A DNA stretch of 64,000 bases from Phorcus lineatus. Its lineage: Eukaryota; Mollusca; Gastropoda; Trochida; Trochidae. Each line of letters opens with the position of its first letter. The first letter of the stretch is position 1. Of the stretch, positions 1-11,500 are shown piece after piece. The DNA is taken from positions 29,949,158 to 30,013,157 of the forward strand of contig OV121081.1 in assembly GCA_921293015.1 (NCBI GenBank), given 5' to 3'. Below the pieces are notes generated by a model. The model was not told the origin of the DNA and did no database searches. It saw only the letters and a list, made by a program, of their open reading frames with translations. Made by a program: the position numbers and the translations under genes.

Positions 1-702
1 CTTAAACACGAAGAAGTTGTCATCCAGAAATCTTATTTCTCTTACCATTCAAAGCAGTTAAATGCACAAATGTAAGTAATTTGCTTTATTTTGCCATGCT
101 TCTGGAGCCTTTGATTGCACTTGTGCACATAATATAAGATTAATCAAACTGAAGAAGATTAATTACACACTTCCCCATATTTGAAATTATTACTCAATAT
201 TAATCATTAATACTAAAGGGGTTAATACTACAATGAGTATAACTGCAGGAAACTAAACAAAGAGAAAAAAGAAAAAGATGAAAGAAAAGAACCATTGGCT
301 CAGTAGCTCATCAGCCTATTATTAAGAAAATAGGATTTTGCTTTCGCCTATTGAAAAAGGGGGGGGGGGGGTGGTGTCACTGTTTTTATATATAAGAGCG
401 CTGAGTGGGGTTCTAAGCCCTTCACATACACCGATGTTACACTTAGACCTTTCAGACTATGTAATTTGACTGTTTGACAAGTGTTTCTTTGGCAACATTT
501 TTGAAAATGATACATTGGGTTATTACTGAAGAGTTTATTGGTTCTCATATCTGTAGACATGATGTCACCTGAAATATACACTTTAATATGAATATTAATA
601 TCTAATATCCATTTTTTAATCATTTTGGTCATTGAAAAAGCAGGTGTTGCAATATTTTTTCCAGGTGTATATTTTCCAACCCCATATTTAGAATGGGTCA
701 GG
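1..702. other. Non-coding flank with G-run and possible poly(A) signal
   Basis: No coding segment is visible here. There is a run of 13 G at 359-371. On the minus strand an AATAAA hexamer (TTTATT at 534-539 on the plus strand) lies about 165 bases past the stop of the candidate exon at 703-856, which would suit a 3' end for it. Confidence 0.4.
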
Positions 703-856
703 TCAAAATGAACAATCTTGAACTCCATATGTGCATGTTATTCTCCCATAGAATCCAAGCACTCGTGGTGCAGCAGCAATGTAAGAGAATTTAGAATTGT
801 TATAACGAACCAATGAGAGATAACGGCTCATGCCAAGAACCCACCAAGCTGTATGC
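703..856 (-). CDS. Candidate terminal coding exon of an unrecognised gene
   Basis: The minus strand shows a pyrimidine-rich acceptor (TTTCTTGGCCTTTCAG) ending at 857, then an open frame of 50 codons and a TGA at 703-705. The peptide contains HTAWWVLGMSRYLS and, further on, AAAPRVLGFYGR; it is rich in aromatic and basic residues. I do not recognise the family. The segment is less AT-rich than its surroundings, and an AATAAA follows downstream, so it looks like a last exon. No partner exon was found between 857 and 5394, so this may be a relic or a chance frame. Confidence 0.3.
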
Positions 857-1497
857 CTGAAAGGCCAAGAAATCAAAGTGTATTAAAGGTATTTGAAAAT
901 AAAAATCAAATTAAAACTGTTTTTGCAAACAGACATTTACCAAGGTCAAAACTGTAAAAAAAAAAACACAACTCAAAAGACACTGGCAATTCAATTGCAA
1001 ATATTGGAGAGATAAACATAAAAACATGTTACCAGTCAATAATAATGCTGGTAAAATTTCTCACAATAATGGCAAGTAGTTGCTAAAAGAAACATTCCTT
1101 TTGACACTTGGAATAATGAAATCTGACAATGAATGTGCAGGGCAAAGTGAATCCACAACCTATAAATGTAAACCTGTTCTGCTTACTACAAGGTTTGGAA
1201 ATGTAAACTGAGAATAAAGTTGCGAGTCCAAAATTCTTTTTGAACAAAAGTCATCATACCTGTTCTAATAGAATTTGTTGAGAGATACAAATTACATAGA
1301 CTCTCATTGACAATGATAGGAGTAAATATCAAAACAAGTACTCCAAAATACAATTTCTGTTTGCATGATTGCAAAAGAATTATTTCGCAGGTTTCAACTT
1401 CATTATGTATTCATTTTGAACATTTTATAAAACCATTTTTTGAGAATCCATCACAAAACAAAATTTATCAATTCTAATCATGTTAGAGTAAATGCAT

Positions 1498-1910
1498 TCT
1501 CTCCCAAAGAGGTAGCTTAAGTCATATTTTCCTACACTAACCTATGTATCAATTTGAGCCGCTACCTGGCTTCCAGCAGGTGTCACCAGACTTTGAAACA
1601 CACATTTACTTCCAAATTTCAACAATAATAAATTCTTTTTCAAGGCTAGCTTGTTTGAAGTCGCTAAGGCCGATACCATTATTTAGTCAACTTATCCTTA
1701 TGTGCGTAGTTCATAGTTGGATCAAATCTAATTTTCCCAAAGCTTACTGAACTGATAGAGGATTTGTAAAAGATCACATTTGACATCAGGGAATTTTGTG
1801 TCACTGGTGGCTGTTTGCAAATCAATCAGATGTTTCCATTTCAACCCCAGAAAGTGCTTGAATTAAAACAGAGGTTAGCAGACTTGTGCTTCCTCTTTTG
1901 GGAGAGAATG
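1498..1910. repeat. Foldback MITE-like element, copy 1
   Basis: The left end reads TCTCTCCCAAAGAGGTAGCT and the right end carries CCTCTTTTGGGAGAGA in inverted orientation, about 410 bases apart. The right part also has AAAACAGAGGTTAGCA, which recurs at 63011 in the copy at 62611-63068. A compact palindromic relative lies at 37868-37970. No transposase is seen. Confidence 0.55.
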
Positions 1911-4900
1911 GAGTTATTACAAAACAATTTTTGCTTGAGATCAAAGTGACCATTTTGAAATGGAATGTGGAAACATTATATGGATGTTGAAAATACCAAA
2001 CTCTGATGCATATAATTTCGCTCATAAACATCTAAAATACCAAAGCATTGGATAAAATACTAGCCTATACATAACATATATGACTTCAAGCCACTCAATG
2101 TTGATACCAAAAACATTGACGATAATGTGATAATTATACAATACTATAAGCTAACAGGCACACATAACGACTGACATATGGCTACTGAATCTCTTGAAAT
2201 GTAAAATATAATACTTCATGATCTTCTTATGGATTATGTATAAAACTACATTAACAAACCATAAGTCGGCCAATACCTAGCTTCTAATAATGAGAAAATT
2301 TTCCTCAAAGGCTAGGTCATTCTTAAGGTCACAATCGATGCATTTCCATATTTATAATTTATCCTTCTCATATAGAAATTTAGAAAGGATAATAATATTG
2401 ACAAAACTTCTTGCATTAACATTCTGGTATGTCTAAATCCTTCCTCAAAGGTCTCATTAAGTTTACACAAGATCATGTATAAATTTCCCCTTTTGGTATG
2501 CAATTTTAGAGTTATCTCGCTTACAGGAACAGCGGCCATTTTTATATACAATTTAGCATTACATGGAATTTTTTAAGATAAAATACTTTTGGTAATATTG
2601 CATGTCTTATAAATCTTAGGCAATATGTAACAAAATATGAATGTCACTTATATGCAATTTTTTTTTTTTAAAAGTGAAAGTGATCATAAAGAGTGTACCA
2701 GAACATGAAGAATTCCTCTTTTGGATATGAAATAGCACCTCAAGAGTATGTGCACATTTTGCCCATCTGATAAACTGCTTACACTGTCTTAGCAACAAAA
2801 AACTTTCTACAAAACAATGAACACGGTCTATCATTGTTACAGGACATTTACATATTGACAATTGAACTGAGTTGTCCAAGCAAGCAAAACACACATACAT
2901 CACCGAGAATCACTTCCAGTCAGGAAGTCAAGAAAGAACAGCAGTATTGGAAATGTAACCTACATGGCCTGAATATTGCAAGTACCCAAAACAGGGAAAG
3001 ACAGTGAAAACACAGTACATCGTATGCGTGCTTCTCAAGACAAGATGTATGGATACCGCCAGTGGAATCACATATATTAATTTGCGTGATGCTTAACAAA
3101 TTTGTAAAATTTTGGCTCAATAAATAGAAAAAAACACATATCAATTAAGGGAACTGCATCATGACTTATATATTCACAAATTTGTCAAATTTCGAGTCAA
3201 TAGATAGAAAATACCAAATAAGGGAATGGCATGTCTATATCAACTTGGTTATGAAATGTACTGTGCCTGGTAGTTCAAAGGTCTGTAAAAATAACAGCAT
3301 TTCGAACAACCAGAACATTCGGTAATTCAAACATAACTCATTTAAATACCAACACTTTTTACGATACTTGTGATACCATTTAGATTTTTCATCTCATGAA
3401 TAAATTATCAATCAGTTGAATTATCCCTTGATAATGGAGAATTCTTATAAAACTATAAAATAACACAATCATTAATCAATGCATTAAGTTATCACTAGAT
3501 AGTGAAGGAAACTTTCACAGAAATAGTTTTGCTTCGATTCATTTTTTTGTTGATTCTAATTTTTTATTATTATGAATATTACCCAAAGCTTTCAATCATT
3601 TTGCCAATTTAATAAATAGATAACTAGAAAGTTTCAATTGCCCTTTCTTTGTTTGCAACCTGAGTTTCAACAGAATTCTTTTGATACCAAATCTACTTTA
3701 AATCTATTAATTTGAACTCAAAGTTTTGATTTACAAATACTAAAATGCAACATTTCTGTGTAAAAATAATTTGATAAAATCAAAAAAAGGGGTAATTTTG
3801 ATTAAAGTTCAATCTATTGAAAAAATGCATGTATAAAAGGGGTGCAAGCAGTACAATTACATTTGTTTTTGATGTTTTTTAACACAAATATAAAACAATC
3901 ACTTAATAAATTAAAAATACATAAAATTCATGTAAATTGCACATCATAATTTGGATTAAAATCATATCACAACAAACTACTAAAACATCACTAATTAATC
4001 TACTCTTAAAACTAAATAACACTAACAACAAATGCTTTGTGATATACAGAATCCATGAAAATGACATGAATTGCTCATTTGACATATTAGAATAAGATAT
4101 AGCAAAGTGATATGTATACATACATATATATATATCTTTGTCATATCAAGACACCCTCAAAATAAACACGTCCCATTGGCTTATTTTCCCAAAACAAATG
4201 ACTAAATCTTTTGATCAAAAATTTACACTTAAACTTTCCTAGTACAAAGTATATTTCTACAAAGTTGTCGGTGGTAATAATCATTATAGGGTTAAAAAAC
4301 AATACACATGAAATCAAACGTTTCTGATTTTTGCAAAAATCAAGGAAGGCGAAGAAAAATGTTTGATCACACATATTTCAATATTTTTTCTTGTATCAAG
4401 AAGTAACCTTTCAAACAGTTTTCTTTTAAAACTCATTATATTAAATCTGTCCTTTTCTTCACTTTTTGTCACAAACAATTGATAAAAAAATAATTTGATT
4501 AAAAACACATCAAACTACTTCTTACCCTGTAATCAGGCCCATTTGCCCAAGTAAAATCCTTGTACAAACCTATGTATCACCTATATTGGACTTCGCTTTC
4601 AGTGCTTACGACAGTCTGTTGGGGTTAAGTACTACCTCGACAACAGACACCTCTTGAATCAAAAACATCACACACCCACTCATCTAATGTGTTGAAATTA
4701 CTCTCGTACACCACATGGCAGTAGAATTGGGCAGTTGGAACACGATACCCCTTCAACATCTTCAAAATATCAACCAGAATAACCTAATATCAAATTCTAC
4801 AAATTTTAACTTTGTTTTTCAAATGAAATCATGAAGTTTTTCCAAAACGATGATTCCAAGTCTATATAATTCTCCAAGGGATAACATGCGTAGTCCTTCT

Positions 4901-5144
4901 TGCTTTAGTATGTCATCAGGTATAGTAAATTCTTCTTTGTGAACCTTTGGGTTCCAGATACATGATGATTATGCCAAAATAAATGAGCCCTCAATGGTTA
5001 TTATAACCTCTAGGTTTCTGCTATGACTATTAAGTCCAAGTGCATTACGCATAAGAGCTTGCACAGACAAGGGGGAAAATGTGTCAAGGCTTCAATTATC
5101 TAGTGATTAAGACTTGGTAGGGGGATATGACTTTTATACAGGAA

Positions 5145-5150
5145 TTTAAT
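5145..5150 (-). terminator. Possible poly(A) signal of the MBOAT gene (ATTAAA)
   Basis: TTTAAT on the plus strand reads ATTAAA on the coding strand, about 245 bases past the MBOAT stop codon. It is the nearest common variant signal found; no AATAAA was seen closer. No transcript evidence is available. Confidence 0.25.
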
Positions 5151-5394
5151 AAGTATCAGCCAGCAATTTTATATTTCTCATTCTCAAGCAAAATGTTTAG
5201 CAATTGGATTATGTTGAAGCTGTACCGTTTTCCGACTGCACAGCAGAGAGTTTGACTGCTAAAAGTTTACCACATGGCAGACAGTCTCTAAAGCTTAGGT
5301 TATCATAACTTTGTCTCATAATAAAAGGCTAAGGGGACCCTTAGCACTTAGGGACTTTGTGCAAATGTGTCCCGTGCTGCCAATATCTCAATGT

Positions 5395-5569
5395 CTACGA
5401 GAGTTTATGGTGAGCTGCACTGGAGTTGCCGTTAGACAGAGGGGCGTGTCTGATGTCCGTGTCCAGGGGCAGAGCTGCCGGGCGGGGCGCACCCTCCTTC
5501 GGTCTCAAAGCATCGAGGGGAATGATGAGGATGAGGGCCACAATGACGTGGAAACACCAGAAGACGCTA
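5395..5569 (-). CDS. MBOAT2: MBOAT gene, exon 13 with stop
   Basis: 175 bases including TAG at 5395-5397. Encodes the last membrane helix SVFWCFHVIVALILIIPLDA and a polar tail rich in Pro, Ala, His and Asn ending HHKLS. The tail has no ER-retrieval KKxx motif. Confidence 0.9.
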
Positions 5570-8500
5570 CTGTAAACATAGGAGAAACACGATGTGAGGT
5601 TTATAGTTCATAGAAATGGAGAATGACCACCATATTCTGTGTACGAATCTTGCCATGCTAGTGTTATAATTCATAGAATACAGAAATGACTATTTATATT
5701 CTGTTTAAGAATTCTTAGGATAAATGATACATCAAAGAGAAGAGTGGATTGGAAATATAGGCCATTAGCTAGCCACCAGACGGTGATGTTTCTTTCATAT
5801 TTGTGGGACATTTTGGACATAGGTAAGGAGCTTATGGAATTGATCTCTACATTGGTGAGTGGCAGCAGACCTCTAAAACAGAGAATCAGATATTTGTGAT
5901 CAGTATGAGATGTCATGTAGAAATTGGCATTCAAGATGTTGGCAGTTAAAAAGGTACTAAGTTGGCTTATCAGTATGCTAAAGTGTTTTTCTATGCATCA
6001 TTTTCATGAGTTTTACAATCAAGTATATCTTAGCGGTTGTACCGTTTATGACCAGGTCTATTTTCAAGGAGGACCAAGAGTTACAAACTTCAACAAGAGA
6101 TCTAGTGTGTGATGTACATACTTGTAGAAGTAGATGAAAGGCGCGACGGTGTGGTAGATGAAAGGCAGGACGATGTACGCCATGGGCACCTGTGTACCCA
6201 TCCACGTCAAAACCTCGTACACAGCACGCCGCGTCGCCGATACTTGGAATATTGGCCGTATGTTCTTCCGGATCTGAAGACAAAATATTGAATGATTTGA
6301 TCAGCACTGATTGTACAAGAATCTTTTCATTTAGAACACTTTATAAAATTTGCATCTGCTTTAAGGTTTCCTATGAATTTTTTTTCAAAACTGTTTTTTT
6401 AAATTCTTTGCTTACATGTAAGAAATACTATATAAAGGAGCTTATATCTTCATTCATAACCTTCTGTGGAATTAGTCATTGTAGAAAAAGAAGACTTCCA
6501 GCATTGATGATGCAGATGCATGATGCATCACATATCACTCTGCATTTTAATCTTGATATTTTCAGTTTCCCTCATACAATTTAAGAAAGTTGCTATATTC
6601 TCTGGCTTCTTCATAGGCACCAAAACACACTTTTTCAGTTCACTTTAGCTTTCTATCAATGCAAAAAAATACTTCTTATTCTTTACAATAAACTGGCAAC
6701 CAACAAAGAAAATATTAAGATGAGCAATGTCTGATATGAAAAGTTTATGGTCAGCTGTGCACATTTGAAAAAGGCTGAACTAGTAATGTGCAGTGTGGAG
6801 CTTTTGAATTTACCTAAACACTGAACTGAGAATGAGAAGATCTTGTTTTTTGCAATTTTGTAACTTCACCGATTCAATAAACACAGTTTTAGCATAGTTA
6901 TTGGATAAACAATAGTGGCTGTTGTTTTTGCTCTACTGGTCTTAAGCAAAATTTGAATATTTCCAATATCATAGTTCATGCTGATTAAATGCATTGTTTT
7001 ATTAAATACTTCTGATCATTAAGAATCAATTTTATAACCTGAATACGTACATATTTGCTGAACAACTTACATGGTACATTGCCTGGGTGCCGATTGTTGA
7101 TGATGTTGACATATCTATTATCGGTGTATTTATTGTGTTTACAAAAGATCGGGGTGCACTAGTAAAATCTCTTCTTTAATTAAACAATTAATTTTCACTT
7201 TGGCGTTCTTCCTGACACTGACCTTTCGACCTGCGAGAGTGAACCAGATAGCTGACAGGAAGGTGCAATAGAACCCTGGGTAAACTCCATGCCAGATGGC
7301 GCTGAGAAGATACGTGAGATGAGTCCGCAAGAAGGGTGCACGTTCATAACACACATAACGGAGCCAGTGGGTAGTCATGATGTTCCAGTTGTCAATAAAT
7401 GATTTGAAACTTGTCGCAGTCTGCCAGATAAACAGTGATAATTTTATTGTGTTATTTTGGAAGTCATAGTCAGCCAGATAATAAAATTGTTAATTTAAGT
7501 AAAATATAGTGGTCAAACTATGCAAAAGTTACAATTTTAGTAACAATTAATTTGTCAGTCCCAACCTGCCAGATATACAATTAAAGTAAAGTGACCTTTG
7601 ATTAATCACAATTGGCTGCAAAACCTTTCCAAATGTTGAAGACATTTAAATGGTCAGTCCAGATAAACAGAGTGATTTTTTAAATGTAAGTCTACTACAT
7701 AAACCGAGAGCTTATTTGAGTGATATATAAAAGTTGCAGTCTGCCAGGTTAATCTAACAGACTGCTAATCAACTTCCCTAATACATCATCCTTTAAGGCC
7801 TTTACTCATACACGTATCAACATCTTCAAATTTTCTTTCATTTAAATCCAATATTCATCACTATCAACAGAAAAGTTAAAACCTCAGGAACAAATGACAA
7901 CAAACAAAAGATTGTTTGACATACGTCATATTTCTGTAAGATTTAAATTGAAATAAGAAACATCACTCATCTCATAATTAAGATATTGAATAACATAAAA
8001 AAAATTCAAAAGAGCTACATACCTCTATTTTTTCCACTCGGATATTTGAAAGCATATCCCATTTGGAGTTACCATGCTTGTCTATTCCATTGAAACCAAA
8101 TCCAGATGCATTATATACAATATCAGCTGAAAGAAAAACATTCATAAGTATAATCAACATTTTTATGATGAATATTAAATCCACAGGTACTATTAGCTAG
8201 TTCGCTGAATCTGTTAAGTAATCTGATACTGCTTGAGCGTGTTTGTGAGTTACTTTTAACGCGGCTCAGGCAATATCGCAGCTATGAACACATATGGAAC
8301 AACTGCTATATATAACATGTATCTGTAATTGCTATACACAACACAGGAGTTGAGTCGGGGTTTATAGCTTTGATTTGCTGTGGAAAGTTTTTATAGCAAA
8401 ATAAATTAAACATGATGGAGTTGATGGTATGGACAAAAATAAAGTTTACTGTTTTGTGCACAACGATGTAGTTAAAACTAGATGTTATGATCCGTCAATG

Positions 8501-11500
8501 CATCTAGAGAATTACTGATTGCAGTAATGTTCAGCTAACCTTTGACAAATTTTGACCAACTAATAAAATGAGGGCAGGAAGTCAGCTTTCAACCAATCAA
8601 AGACGAGCTTCTTTTGCATCTTTGTAAATGTCACATGCTGACCTTTATCGTCAAATTGTCTATATTTATCCTTAAAGACTTTTTAGAGATTGTTTGGCCT
8701 AAATTGTTTGTTTTGTACTGCACAAATAAATAATTACACTACACACACAAATTCTGCACTGATATCTGCACAGAATTGATATTGTCATCATATTTTTCAA
8801 CATAATTCTATGCAATGCTACCTGTAACATTCAGAATTTGTAATCGAGGTGCTAAAGGACAGAAAACATTCGCATTGACCCATGATTCAAAGTGCTGGGC
8901 CAGCTCTTTTTTGATTGATGTTCGTGTCTGCACGACATGGAATAGGTGTGTAATTTTCTAGATGTAATAACGGACTTCAGGACTTATCATATTAAAGCTA
9001 GTTTTAACTAGATTGTGTGTAAAAATGCCCTTTTATAAGCAAACATTTGTTTGTCACCAATGACATATAATGGAGTTCTAGGGGTGTATAGATACATCAA
9101 ACTATCAATTGATCACAAAAGTCAGCTTTGCAATAGTAGCATAGTGATAATGAATAAAAAAACATGATGATTTCAACAATAGTAAGGTAAGCTATCAATA
9201 GTTTTGATAATGTCGTACTAGTTTTTCTGAAACAAGAATCTATTGAAAAAGATTTTCACATGTTTTTCATGCATATTAATACAAATTCATTTCACGTTTA
9301 AATATCTTAGGATTAGGAAAGTCGTTTTCAAGTGATGCACCCTCGTTGATACAGTGCAAAAAATTTTTAATCTTTTTCATTAGGCGTTTTTTATAAAACC
9401 TTTGAGAATCACAACTGATATATATACGCTTTTGTTTAGATCCTAACAATCGCAATGGCAGGTCTCAATAGACTATCACATTAGTAGATTGTAATAGAAT
9501 TTGGCTGTCACAATGGTAAAATCAGACTCAGTAGAATCTTTATGGATTAAAATTGATCAGTATTTGCAGGAACTCACAGAGGAGCCAGGTGAGGTAGTAC
9601 TTGGAGCGGTGGCACAGCATGGAGATGTACAGGTAGCCGATACGAGACAGCAGGCCATGCCTCTTTATAAACTCTGGATCTGTAATTACATGTAATGAAA
9701 CATTTGACATGGGTACATCAATAAATAAAATGTAAATGAAAACAAAATGAAAACCAAGTAGAGAATTGTTTTCATAGTTTTGACCCTAAAATATTTTTTT
9801 ATCATCTTGAAAGATGTCTTCAGATGACCTTAAAATATATCTCAGTTGAATCGTATGAGCATCAAATTGGGAATCATTGAACACTTATCAAGTTATCATA
9901 ACTACTTATCAAAATGTCTGCTCAAAGACTACCCATACAATTTTTTCAATGGGTTCAACAGTGTTTCCGCTGGCATTTTTGACAGCCGGTCATCATGTCC
10001 GACGGCTTTGAAAATTACCGGACATTTACATTTTTTACCGGACAGATAAATGTAGCTAATAAATGTTTCATTTGCTGATTTTTTGCTAGTAATAATATTA
10101 CCTGCGTCATCTTCTGATTTTCTCTTTCGTTTAATTGGCTGTTTTTGCCACCAAAGTAGGAAGAAAGATTCGTCTGCTTTCTCATTGTCGAAAAAATGTG
10201 TTGGAATAAGTCGATAATTTCCGTATACATTTCACGCATACATTGAAACTGAGGTCAATAATTCAGCATCAGTTATTCGAATGATTATGTCATGCGCACT
10301 TCGTTGCGTTCTATTTCAAGCTACAGAAACGAGTGGGATTTCCAGACAAATATGATCGCGGTATCGCATCACTAGATGTTACGAGTGTTTTTTTCAAATA
10401 AAGGTTTATGAAATGAGTTTGACAGCTTGTTATTTAATCGGACATCATGTCCGACAGGTTTTTTAAATACCGGACAATCATATTTTTTATCGGACTATGA
10501 CCGGTATTTACCGGACAACGGAAACACTGGTTCAAAGCTTCTTATAAGTTAACAAGTTCGTGTACTATACACTAGGGCTGTAACAACACTGAAAGAGTCT
10601 GCACACAAAGCTAACTCCAAGGTTTTTACATCCAGTTGAAGGTGAACACGAAGCCAGACATTATCATTGACAAATTGCCAACAGATCACTTAATTCAAAC
10701 ACTCTTTAGAAAGCAGATGATGATATTGAAAAGAAGTTGAGGACTACAGACCTGAGTTGAGAGAGGTGGGAGCGAGGACCGGAGAGACGTAAGTGAACAT
10801 GAAGATCCAGATGAGCAGCAGAATCAGCTTCAGACTCACCACCCTCTGTAACACGCAGAAGATTGTAACTGTAGAATGATAACTCTTTATTCCCTCACCA
10901 CCCTCTGTAACACGCAGCAGATTGTAACTGTAGAATGATAACTCTTTATTCCCTCACCACCCTCTGTAACACGCAGCAGATTGTAACTATGGAATGATAA
11001 CTCTTTATTCCCTCACCACCCTCTGTAACACGCAGCAGATTGTAACTGTAGAATGATAACTCTTTATTCCCTCACCACCCTCTGTAACACGCAGCAGATT
11101 GTAACTATAGAATGATAACTCTTTATTCCCTCACCACCCTCTGTAACACGCAGCAAATTGTAACTGTAGAATGATAACTCTTTATTCCCTCACCACCCTC
11201 TGTAACACGCAGCAGATTGTAACTATAGAATGATAACTCTTTATTCCCTCACCACCCTCTGTAACACGCAGCAGATTGTAACTATAGAATGATAACTCTT
11301 TATTCCCTCACCACCCTCTGTAACACGCAGCAAATTGTAACTGTAGAATGATAACTCTTTATTCCCTCACCACCCTCTGTAACACGCAGCAAGTTGTAAC
11401 TATGGAATGATAACTCTTTATTCCCTCACCACCCTCTGTAAAACGCAGCAAATTGTGACTATGGAATGAAAACTCTTTATTCCCTCACCACCCTCTGTAA

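Larger units (their letters stand above)
857..5394. other. Intergenic DNA / 3' flank of the MBOAT gene, no gene seen
   Basis: About 4.5 kb, AT-rich. Open frames here (for example on the minus strand at 2616-2903 and 2312-2551) have no recognisable motif and no splice context. A foldback MITE occupies about 1498-1910. The stretch next to 5394 must include the 3' UTR of the MBOAT gene, but its end cannot be fixed. Confidence 0.5.

Noticed and set aside
2616-2903. 95-codon minus-strand frame
   Set aside because: AT-rich composition, no motif, no splice context.
4619-4790. Minus-strand segment reading GYRVPTAQFYCHVVYESNFN onward
   Set aside because: Protein-like, with an acceptor-like start and donor-like end, but its frame does not join the candidate exon at 703-856 and no family was recognised, so it was not annotated.
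5311-5613. Plus-strand 100-codon frame
   Set aside because: It is the complement of the last MBOAT exon, which has family motifs and splice sites on the minus strand.
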